Source of the DNA: Nocardioides perillae
GTDB lineage: Bacteria; Actinomycetota; Actinomycetes; Propionibacteriales; Nocardioidaceae
Length of the DNA stretch: 64,000 nt
NCBI RefSeq assembly: GCF_013409425.1
Contig: NZ_JACCAC010000001.1
Location: forward strand, 248,001 to 312,000
Direction: 5' to 3'
The position numbers were made by a program, and so were the translations under genes. The notes beneath the pieces were generated by a model, which searched no databases, was not told where the DNA came from, and saw nothing but the letters and a program-made list of their open reading frames with translations. Numbering within the stretch: position 1 is the stretch's first letter; every line of letters begins with the position of its first letter. Positions 43,659 to 51,249 of this stretch are shown here, in pieces.

Positions 43659-44633
43659 GTGACCCACCCGCTGTGGCCCGACCCGCCCCCGCCGGCGTGG
43701 TACGACGAGCCCTGGCCGCCGCCCGAGCCTGCGCCGCCGTGGCACGCCGGGGGCTGGCCGCACCGCAGCGACGCCGACGGCGAGCTCGACGACGCCGTGG
43801 TGCGCCACCTGGTCTTCCTGGGCGGCCGCCTGGTCGAGACCTGGTCGGAGCCGGCCGAGGAGACCCGCTGGGCGTCGACCGCCCGACGCCTGGCCGTCGA
43901 GCGCGACCGCCGCGCACTGCCGCCGCCCCCGCCGCCGCCCCCGCTGTGGGCGCAGGTGCAGACCTGGCTCGCCGTCCGCGTCGGCGGACGGGCGGCCCTC
44001 GACCGCCTCGACGACCGCGCGCTGACGGCAGGACCGGACGGGACCGACGCGCTGGACCACGACGACCTCCTCCTGCCCACCACCGACGGCGAGGCCCGCG
44101 AGCGTCTCGAGCTCGTGGCCGACCTGCTGGGTCACGTCGCCGAGATGCACTTCGACGCCGAGGTCGGCGTCGCGATGCGGCGTGCCCTGGTGCGCACCCA
44201 CGCCGAGGACGCGAGCGTCGTCGGCGACGCCCGCAGCGCGACCCATCTGGCGGGCGGGATCGCGTGGGCGGTGACGCGGGCCAACGGCCTGCTCGGCACG
44301 CAGCGCGCCGGGGCCGTCGCGCAGGTGCCCGCGCGCCGGCTGCAGGAGTCGCTCGCGCTGCGCAGCAGCCCGGCCGAGCTCGGGCGGCGCACGCAGCGCG
44401 CCCTGCTCGGCTTCCGCTCGCACGGTGACGACCGGCCGCCGCGCGGCTCGGGGGCACCCGACCTCCTCGCACTGGGCGACCCGCTGCTGCTCACCGGCGC
44501 GACCCGGGCTCGCCTGCTGCGGCTGCGCGACCGGGCGCGCGAGGCAGAGCTCGCCGAGGCCGGGGAGCCGGGTCGTCCCGGCGCGGCGGCCGGGGGCGGG
44601 GTGGACGAGGGAGGCCGTCAGACCCCGAGGTAG
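43659..44633 (+). CDS. conserved hypothetical protein
   Basis: 324 residues, GTG 43659 with GAGGAGG 5 nt upstream. The first 35 residues are Pro/Trp-rich (PDPPPPAWYDEPWPPPEPAP), followed by a run of nine prolines near 90, then an acidic alpha-helical domain (about 130-290; EVGVAMRRALVRTHAEDAS, SATHLAGGIAWAVTRANGLLG) with a possible HTH-like repeat. Not assigned to a family. Divergent from topA and convergent with the methyltransferase, overlapping its 3' end by 16 bp. Confidence 0.6.
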   Translation: MTHPLWPDPPPPAWYDEPWPPPEPAPPWHAGGWPHRSDADGELDDAVVRHLVFLGGRLVETWSEPAEETRWASTARRLAVERDRRALPPPPPPPPLWAQVQTWLAVRVGGRAALDRLDDRALTAGPDGTDALDHDDLLLPTTDGEARERLELVADLLGHVAEMHFDAEVGVAMRRALVRTHAEDASVVGDARSATHLAGGIAWAVTRANGLLGTQRAGAVAQVPARRLQESLALRSSPAELGRRTQRALLGFRSHGDDRPPRGSGAPDLLALGDPLLLTGATRARLLRLRDRAREAELAEAGEPGRPGAAAGGGVDEGGRQTPR

Positions 44634-46150
44634 CCCTGGGCGACCAGCTCGCGGACCACGGGGAGGTAGGTCGCCCGCGTGGCGCCGGGGTCGCGCTCGA
44701 GCAGCTGGGCCAGCGCGTCGAGCACCTGCCCGACGGTCAGGTCGCCGTCGCAGGCACCGACGAGGGCGGCCTCGACGGTGTCGGCGGTGCGCGCCCGCCG
44801 GAAGCCCAGCTGCTGGCGCAGCACGACGGTCTCGGGGTCCTCCGCGCCGACGGCGCCCAGGGTCTCCTGGCGCACGTCGGCCCGGGCCACCAGCCGCGTC
44901 GCCGCGAGCACGTCGTCGTCGCCGAGCGCCGCGGCGAGCCCGGCCGAGGTGGCCCACGCCGCGATCGCGGGCGCGATCGGCTGCTCCACCTCGAAGGGCC
45001 ACTCGAGCAGGTCGACCACGCGGCCGCCGGGCTCCGAGCCGGTCCGGCGTCGCAGGTCCACCCACCCGAAGCCGATGGCCTCGACGCCCTGGTCCTCCAG
45101 CCACGACAGCCAGGTGTCGTAGCGCTGCGCGTAGTCGGGCCCGCCGTGGTGGCCGGCGTCCTTGAGCCACAGCTCGACGTACGCCGCCGGGTCGAGCACC
45201 TCGCGCTGCACGACCAGGGCGTCGCACTCCTCGTCGAGCCAGCCGGCGAGCCGCTCGTCCCACGGCGTGCCGTCGGCGATGACCCAGTTGGCCAGCACCT
45301 GGCACCAGCCGCCGGGGGCGAGGTGGCGCGGCGCGGCGCGCACGATGTCCTCGACCACGCGGTCGCCCGGCAGGCCGGAGTCGCGGTAGACCAGGCGCTC
45401 ACCGGTGGCCGGGCTGATGACGAACGGCGGGTTGGTCGCGATGAGGTCGAACTCCTCGCCCGCCACCGGCTCGAAGTAGGAGCCCTCGCGCACCTCGACC
45501 GCGTCGGCCTCGTTGAGCGCGGCGTTGAGGCGGGCGACGCGCAGCGCCCGCCGGTTGACGTCGGTCGCCACCACCCGCCGGGCGTGGGTCGCGAGGTGCA
45601 GCGCCTGCACGCCGCAACCGGTGCCGAGGTCGAGCGCGCGCTCGACCGGGTGGCGCAGCGTGAGCTGCGCCAGGGACGTCGAGGCGGAGCTGATGCCGAG
45701 CACGTGGTCGGCGCCGACCCGCGTCGGAGCGCCGTCGAGCCCCGGCGTGAGGTCGCTGACGACCCACAGCGCCCGGTCGGCGCCGCCGGCCCCGGCCCCG
45801 TCGGCGGCGGAGTAGGGCCGCACGTCGAGGCGGGCGGCCACCTGGCCGACGCTGCGCTCGAGGATGCCCTCCGCGGCGAGGCGGTCGACCAGCCCGGGCA
45901 GCGCGGCCTCGGCCTCGGCGGCCGCGACCGGCGCCTGCAGCAGGAACAGCCGCGTCAGCGTCTCCAGCGGCGACCCGCCGCCGGTGCGGCGCAGGCCGGG
46001 CGTCGTCTCGTTGCGCCCGAGCGCCGCGTGGGCGGTCGGGCCCAGCAGCGCGGCGACCGCCTCGACGGTGAAGTCGGCCTCCTGCAGCGCCTCGCGCAGG
46101 CGGCGGGGCAGGTCGCGGGCGGCGGGGGTCGACGGGTCGGCGGGGCTCAC
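44618..46150 (-). CDS. class I SAM-dependent methyltransferase, N5-glutamine/rRNA type
   Basis: 510 residues. An N-terminal helical domain (about 10-110), then a Rossmann methyltransferase core with motif I LDLGTGCGVQALHLA (about 182-196), VVATDVNRRALRVARLN and the catalytic NPPF (in ATNPPFVIS), which marks enzymes acting on amide or exocyclic nitrogens (PrmC/HemK, RlmG). A long C-terminal domain of about 200 residues is shared with uncharacterised actinobacterial homologues. GTG 46150. Substrate not determined. Confidence 0.85.
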   Translation of the reverse strand: MSPADPSTPAARDLPRRLREALQEADFTVEAVAALLGPTAHAALGRNETTPGLRRTGGGSPLETLTRLFLLQAPVAAAEAEAALPGLVDRLAAEGILERSVGQVAARLDVRPYSAADGAGAGGADRALWVVSDLTPGLDGAPTRVGADHVLGISSASTSLAQLTLRHPVERALDLGTGCGVQALHLATHARRVVATDVNRRALRVARLNAALNEADAVEVREGSYFEPVAGEEFDLIATNPPFVISPATGERLVYRDSGLPGDRVVEDIVRAAPRHLAPGGWCQVLANWVIADGTPWDERLAGWLDEECDALVVQREVLDPAAYVELWLKDAGHHGGPDYAQRYDTWLSWLEDQGVEAIGFGWVDLRRRTGSEPGGRVVDLLEWPFEVEQPIAPAIAAWATSAGLAAALGDDDVLAATRLVARADVRQETLGAVGAEDPETVVLRQQLGFRRARTADTVEAALVGACDGDLTVGQVLDALAQLLERDPGATRATYLPVVRELVAQGYLGV

Positions 46151-46192
46151 GCGAGGAGCGTACGGCGCACGCGGCGCCCCCCCGCCGCGCAC

Positions 46193-46232
46193 TGGCCCGA
46201 TCGGGCCAGGGCGAGGTGGCCCACCTGGGCCA
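46193..46232. promoter_or_regulatory. tandem palindromes TGGCCC-N4-GGGCCA, likely operator pair
   Basis: Two 16-bp copies, TGGCCCGATCGGGCCA (46193-46208, perfect) and TGGCCCACCTGGGCCA (46217-46232, perfect arms), start 24 bp apart in the divergent gap between the methyltransferase and the Ig-repeat gene. Conserved arms with variable centres and a spacing of just over two helical turns suggest cooperative binding of a dimeric regulator. The regulator is unknown. Confidence 0.55.
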
Positions 46233-46250
46233 CTCCGTCACCCGGTCGGC

Positions 46251-46269
46251 CAGTTGGGTCCCACAACTG
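46251..46269. promoter_or_regulatory. inverted repeat CAGTTG-N7-CAACTG
   Basis: Perfect 6-bp arms at 46251-46256 and 46264-46269, 19 bp downstream of the tandem palindromes; a further CAACTG half site lies at 46314-46319. The AT content is locally raised. It may belong to the same control region of the Ig-repeat gene. Confidence 0.35.
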
Positions 46270-46413
46270 CCCGGGACCACCTCCACGGGTGGGACCGTGC
46301 CGGTGGAGGGAAACAACTGATCGGCGTGCGCTGGACGGCGGCCTGGCTGCGCCCCTGGGGGAGGGAACCACCACCGCGCCCTGCGCGCGCTCCTGTCCAC
46401 CGCGACCGCCGGC

Positions 46414-48000
46414 GTGGTCGTCGGCGGCGCCGTCCTCGGCGTCACCACCGTCCCGGCCGGCGCAGCTCCGGCCGCGGCGGTCGCGTCGGCGGCCGCGCCG
46501 ACCGTCTCCGGCGCCGACGACCGCCTGCTCGGCCTGCAGCTGCTCGAGGTGGTCCAGCCGCCGACGCTCTCGGGCACGCCCGGGGTCGGCTCGCTGCTGA
46601 CCCTCACCAGCCCGGCCTGGAGCCTGCTCGGCGTCACCGAGCAGTTCGCCTGGCTGCGCAACGGCGTGCCGATCCCCGGCGCGACCGGCTCGACCTACGT
46701 GCCCACGACTGCCGACGCCGGCGCCGTGCTCCAGGGCGTCGTCACCGGCTCGGTCCTCGGGCTGCTGCCCGTCGAGGCGGTCACCGGCGCGCTGCAGCTG
46801 CCGGGCCTGCCCGGCGACGGCACCGGCGGCACCGGCGGGGGCACCGACGGGGGCGGCGGCACGGGCGGCACGGACGGGTGCACCACCGACCCGTCCGGCC
46901 AGCTCTCGGTCCTGCAGCCGCCCCAGATCGCCGGCCTGCAGGGCGTGGGGTCCCTGCTCGTCGTGCTCGACCCGCTGTGGTCGCTGCCGGGCATCTCGAT
47001 GGCCTATCAGTGGTTCTCCGGCGGCGTGCCGGTCCCCGGCGCCACGGACGAGTTCTTCGTGCCCGGTGTCGCCGAGGCCGGTCTGCCGCTCCTCGTCCGC
47101 GTCACGGGCACCCTGGCCGGGGTGCCGGTGGTCAGCACGGTCTCCGACACCGTCCTCGTGCCCCTGCTGCCCGACCAGGAGCTGAGCGCGAGCGACGCGC
47201 CGACGCTCACCCAGCCCGCGAAGGTCGGCAAGCCGGTCGTGGCCACCGACCCGACCTGGAGCACCGACGGCGTGACCGCGACCTACCAGTGGTTCGCCAA
47301 CGGCTCACCGATCTCCGGCGCCACCGCGAAGTCCTTCACCCCGACCGCCGCCGAGCTCGCCAAGACCGTGCTCGTCAAGGTGACCGGCACCAAGGAGGGC
47401 TGGACCGCCAAGACCGTCGACAGCACCGGCATCGTCGTCGGCAAGGGCGACGCCCCGACCTTCACCGCGCAGCCCGGCGTCACCGGCACCCACGGCCTGG
47501 GATCGACGCTGTCCGCGACGCTCGGCACCTGGCCCGGCACCACCTCCGTCGGCGCCCAGTGGCTACGCGACGGCGTGCCGGTGGCCGGCGCCTCGGGACT
47601 GAACTACGTCGTGCAGGCGGCCGACGTCGGTCGACGGCTCTCCGTGCTCGTGACGGCCGTGAAGCCCGGCCACGAGACCGCCACCTTCACCACCACGCCG
47701 GTCGCGGTGGCCAAGACCCGCGCGAGCGCGGGCCTGCGGCTGGTCAAGGCGAAGGTGAAGAAGGGCACCCGCGCCGTCGCCGTGCTGACGCTGCGCGCCG
47801 CCGGGGTGCGTCCGGTCGGGTCTGTCACGGTCCTGGACGGCCGCCGCCGGCTCGGCACCTACCGCGTCGACGGCACCCGCTCGGTGAAGCTGCCCGTGCT
47901 GAAGCCCGGCCGCCACGCCCTCCGGGCGGTGTACGCCGGCTCCGCCACCACCGAGGGAGCGCGCTCGCGGGTCCTGGTGCTGCGCGTCACGAAGCGCTGA
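46414..48000 (+). CDS. secreted protein with four Ig-like repeats, start uncertain
   Basis: Exported, probably cell-surface or extracellular. The only standard start is GTG 46414 (528 residues), which leaves a signal peptide without a basic n-region. Upstream in frame LRALLSTATAG would complete the signal peptide, suggesting a CTG start at 46381 or a lost ATG/frameshift in the G run at 46355-46365, next to GGGAGGG. Mature part: four repeats of about 70-80 residues, each with an XXYQWFxxGxPIPGAT-type core (FAWLRNGVPIPGATGSTYVP, YQWFSGGVPVPGAT, YQWFANGSPISGAT, AQWLRDGVPVAGAS), a Gly/Thr-rich hinge (about 135-155) and a final Ig-like Big_3_5-type domain with a basic C-terminus. Binding partner unknown. 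Confidence 0.7.
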   Translation: MVVGGAVLGVTTVPAGAAPAAAVASAAAPTVSGADDRLLGLQLLEVVQPPTLSGTPGVGSLLTLTSPAWSLLGVTEQFAWLRNGVPIPGATGSTYVPTTADAGAVLQGVVTGSVLGLLPVEAVTGALQLPGLPGDGTGGTGGGTDGGGGTGGTDGCTTDPSGQLSVLQPPQIAGLQGVGSLLVVLDPLWSLPGISMAYQWFSGGVPVPGATDEFFVPGVAEAGLPLLVRVTGTLAGVPVVSTVSDTVLVPLLPDQELSASDAPTLTQPAKVGKPVVATDPTWSTDGVTATYQWFANGSPISGATAKSFTPTAAELAKTVLVKVTGTKEGWTAKTVDSTGIVVGKGDAPTFTAQPGVTGTHGLGSTLSATLGTWPGTTSVGAQWLRDGVPVAGASGLNYVVQAADVGRRLSVLVTAVKPGHETATFTTTPVAVAKTRASAGLRLVKAKVKKGTRAVAVLTLRAAGVRPVGSVTVLDGRRRLGTYRVDGTRSVKLPVLKPGRHALRAVYAGSATTEGARSRVLVLRVTKR

Positions 48001-48056
48001 GCGGAGCCGCGCTGCGGCACCGGCAGGCATCACCGGGCACCGCCCGACGAGACGGC

Positions 48057-48088
48057 ACGGCCCGACCGGGGATCCCCGGTCGGGCCGT
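48057..48088. terminator. 32-bp perfect palindrome, bidirectional terminator
   Basis: Every base from 48057 to 48088 pairs about the centre at 48072/48073 (core GACCGGGGATCCCCGGTC). It lies between the convergent Ig-repeat and hppA genes. Very stable hairpin without U tract. Confidence 0.75.
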
Positions 48089-48111
48089 CCGCGCGTCAGG
48101 CGTCGCCGCCC

Positions 48112-50523
48112 CTAGGCGTGGGGGTAGGGCGCCGTGGGGGTGTCGTGCGGCGGCACGGCCGGCTGCTGCGGGGCGACCGGCGGGGCGGCCGGCGCCGCCG
48201 GCGGGGGCGGGGGGGTGGCCCCGCTGTCGCTGTCGTCGCCGATGCTCACCGGGCGACGGCCGGAGACGACGATCGCCGCCGCGATGATCGCCACCGCCAC
48301 CAGTGCGATGACGACCCCCAGGGGTCGGTTGGCGTCCTCGCCGAGGTTGACGCTGACGACCGCGCCGACGATGAGCAGGGCGACGAGGTTCATCACCTTG
48401 ATCAGCGGGTTGATCGCCGGGCCGGCGGTGTCCTTGAAGGGGTCGCCCACCGTGTCGCCGATGATCGTCGCCTCGTGGGCGAGGGAGCCCTTGCCGCCGT
48501 GCACGCCGTCCTCGACGAGCTTCTTCGCGTTGTCCCACGCGCCGCCCGAGTTGGCGAGGAAGACGGCCATGAGCGTGCCCGCGCCGATCGCGCCGGCGAG
48601 GAAGCCCGCGAGCGGACCGACACCGAGGCCGAAGCCGACCGCGACCGGCGACAGGATCGCCAGGATGCCCGGCGTGGCCAGCTCGCGCAGCGAGTCGCGG
48701 GTGACGATGTCCACCACGCGGCCGTACTCCGGGCGGGAGGTGCCGGCCATGATGCCGGGGTCGTCGCGGAACTGGCGGCGCACCTCGAAGACGACCGCGC
48801 CCGCCGCCCGGCCCACCGCGTTGATGGCGAGGCCCGAGAAGAGGAACACGACCGCGACGCCGATCAGCAGGCCGACCAGGATGTCGGGGCTGAAGACGAG
48901 GAAGGTCAGGGCCTGGGCGTCCTCGGCGCGCAGGTCGGTCTCGCGCACCGCCTCGACGACCTCGCCGATGTAGGAGCCGAAGAGCGCGCTCGCGGCCAGC
49001 ACCGCGGTCGCGATCGCGATGCCCTTGGTGATCGCCTTGGTGGTGTTGCCGACCGCGTCGAGCTCGGTGAGGATCTGCGCGCCCGCGGGGCTGACCTCGC
49101 CCGACATCTCGGCGATGCCCTGGGCGTTGTCGGAGACCGGTCCGAAGGTGTCCATCGCGACGATGACGCCCACCGTGGTGAGCAGGCCGCAGCCGGCGAG
49201 CGCGACGGCGAAGAGCGAGATCGACAGCGAGCCCGACCCCAGCAGGAAGGCGCCGAAGACCGCCGAGCCGATGACGAGCGTCGTGTAGACCGCCGACTCG
49301 AAGCCGACCGAGAGGCCGGAGAGGATGACGGTCGCGGGGCCCGTGAGGGAGGTCTTGGCGACGTCCTTCACCGGGCGGTGGTCGGTGCCGGTGTAGTAGC
49401 CCGTGAGCGCCAGGATCACCGCGGCGAGCACGATGCCGAGCAGCACCGCCAGCGCCGCGATCAGGGCGGGGTTGCCGTCGGGCGCGCCGCCGCCGGCGAG
49501 CAGGTCGATCGGGCTCTCCTCGCGGCCGCTCAGCTCGGAGAACGAGCTCGGCAGGTAGAGGAAGGCCAGCAGCGTGCACGCCAGCGCCCCGATGCCCGCC
49601 GAGAGGTAGAAGGCGCGGTTGATGGTGGTCAGGCCGTTCTCGCCGGCACGCGGCTTGCACAGGTAGACACCCGCGATGGCGGTCAGCGCGCCGATGGCCG
49701 GCACGAGCAGCGGGAAGACGAGCCCCTTGTCGCCGAAGGCCTGCGAGCCGAGGATCAGCGCGGCGACCAGCGTGACGGCGTAGGACTCGAAGAGGTCGGC
49801 GGCCATGCCGGCGCAGTCGCCCACGTTGTCGCCCACGTTGTCGGCGATCGTGGCGGCGTTGCGCGGGTCGTCCTCGGGGATGCCCTGCTCGACCTTGCCC
49901 ACGAGGTCGGCGCCGACGTCGGCGGCCTTCGTGAAGATGCCGCCGCCCACGCGCATGAACATCGCCAGCAGCGCGGCACCGAAGCCGAAGCCCTCGAGCA
50001 CGTCGGGGGCGGAGTCCTGGAAGGCGATGACGACGACGCTGGCGCCCAGCAGGCCGAGGCCGACGGTGGCCATGCCGACGACCGCGCCGGTGCGGAAGGC
50101 GACGTTCATCGCCGGGTCGCGGCCGGTCGTGTTGGCAGCCGCGGCGACGCGGAGGTTGGCGCGCACCGCCAGCGACATCCCGAGGTAGCCGATCGCGGCG
50201 GAGAAGCCGGCGCCGAGGACGAAGAAGACGGAGCGGAAGATCCGGACGGCGGTGTCGTCGGCCGGCAGCGCGAGCAGCACGAAGAACGCGAGGGCCGCGA
50301 AGACCGCGAGGGTGCGGAACTGCCGCGTCAGGTAGGCGTTGGCGCCCTCCTGCACGGCGTGGGCGATGTTCCTCATGTTCTCGGTGCCCTCGGCTGCCGC
50401 GAGCACCTCGCGCCGGAACAGCGCCGCCATCGCCAGCGCGCCGAGCGCGATGACGAGGACGAGCACGGCCAGCACCAGGTTGCCCCCGGAGACGTCGACG
50501 ACAGCGGGGTGGATCCCGGTCAT
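48112..50523 (-). CDS. hppA: membrane-bound proton-pumping inorganic pyrophosphatase, K+-independent
   Basis: Couples PPi hydrolysis to H+ export. 803 residues with about 16 membrane helices, catalytic acidic motifs [25 protein letters not shown]-type (here ending NAATI) and DNAQGIAEM, and [14 protein letters not shown] near the C-terminus. [10 protein letters not shown] has Lys where K+-dependent enzymes have Ala, which predicts K+ independence. A Pro-rich cytoplasmic tail follows. ATG 50523 is used because AGGAGG lies 6 nt upstream; the longer frame begins inside it. A CRP-like site lies 24 bp upstream. Confidence 0.96.
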   Translation of the reverse strand: [803 protein letters not shown]

Positions 50524-50546
50524 GCGAACCTCCTGTAGCACGTCGT

Positions 50547-50562
50547 TGTGACTCAGGTCACG
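50547..50562. promoter_or_regulatory. CRP-like binding site upstream of hppA
   Basis: TGTGA-CTCAGG-TCACG, 9 of 10 consensus positions of TGTGA-N6-TCACA, centred about 31 bp before the hppA ATG. It has the same half sites as the box at 22014-22029. So close to the start it would more likely repress than activate. Confidence 0.5.
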
Positions 50563-50739
50563 TCTGGTGCCGGAGTCTGGCGCACAACAGCAGGGCGCGC
50601 CAGAGGCGCGGGAGCAGGGCGCGGCCTCACACCACGGCGTACGCCGGGGGCCGGGCGCGGCGGGTGGGTGCCGGCGTGCGCGCGGGGCGCGGCAGGGGGC
50701 CGCGCGGACGGTGCGGGAGGAGCGGGTGGGGGCGGCGCG

Positions 50740-51081
50740 TCAGCGCTGCTGCGCGAGCGCGGCCTCGGCGGTCTCGTGGATCACGAACACCTTCGCCAGG
50801 CCGGTGATGCGGAAGATCTTGAGCAGGCGGTCCTGGTTGCAGACGAGCTCGAGCGAGCCGTCGTGGGCGCGGACCTTCTTGAGGCCGCCGACCAGCACGC
50901 CGAGGCCGGTGGAGTCGAGGAACTCGACGGCCTCCATGTCGACCAGGATGTCGTAGACGCCGGCGCCGACCAGCTCGGTGATCTGGTCGCGCAGCTTGGG
51001 GGCGGTGTAGACGTCGATCTCGCCTCCGACGGCGACGACGGTGCGGCCGTCGACCTCGTGCGTCGTCAGGGTCAGGTCCAC
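50740..51081 (-). CDS. STAS-domain anti-sigma factor antagonist
   Basis: 113 residues, a single STAS domain of the SpoIIAA/RsbV type. The phosphorylatable serine is in [14 protein letters not shown] (about 55-68). It would release a sigma factor from an RsbW-like kinase when unphosphorylated. GTG 51081 with GAGGAGA 8 nt upstream. No kinase partner is nearby; the only HATPase of this type in the window is the ruined one at 32 kb. Confidence 0.9.
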   Translation of the reverse strand: MDLTLTTHEVDGRTVVAVGGEIDVYTAPKLRDQITELVGAGVYDILVDMEAVEFLDSTGLGVLVGGLKKVRAHDGSLELVCNQDRLLKIFRITGLAKVFVIHETAEAALAQQR

Positions 51082-51249
51082 GACATCTCCTCGGCGGGGC
51101 GCACCCGGGCGCCCGGTCTGGAACGGCAACCCCCACGGCTGCCCGGGCCATCAAACCACGTCGTCCCCCACACCGCAGGAAGTCGGTCGGACCGGTGGCA
51201 CCGGACCGCGGACGCGGGCACTGTCGGCGGGCGGTGCGACACTCCTGCG

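Noticed and set aside
43427..44083. 219-codon N-terminal extension of topoisomerase I
   Set aside because: Arg/Ser-rich read-through antisense to the hypothetical gene; the conserved N-terminus AHKLVIVESPTKA starts at GTG 43426.
48118..50538. 806-codon plus-strand open frame opposite hppA
   Set aside because: Mirror of a highly conserved membrane pyrophosphatase; composition artefact.
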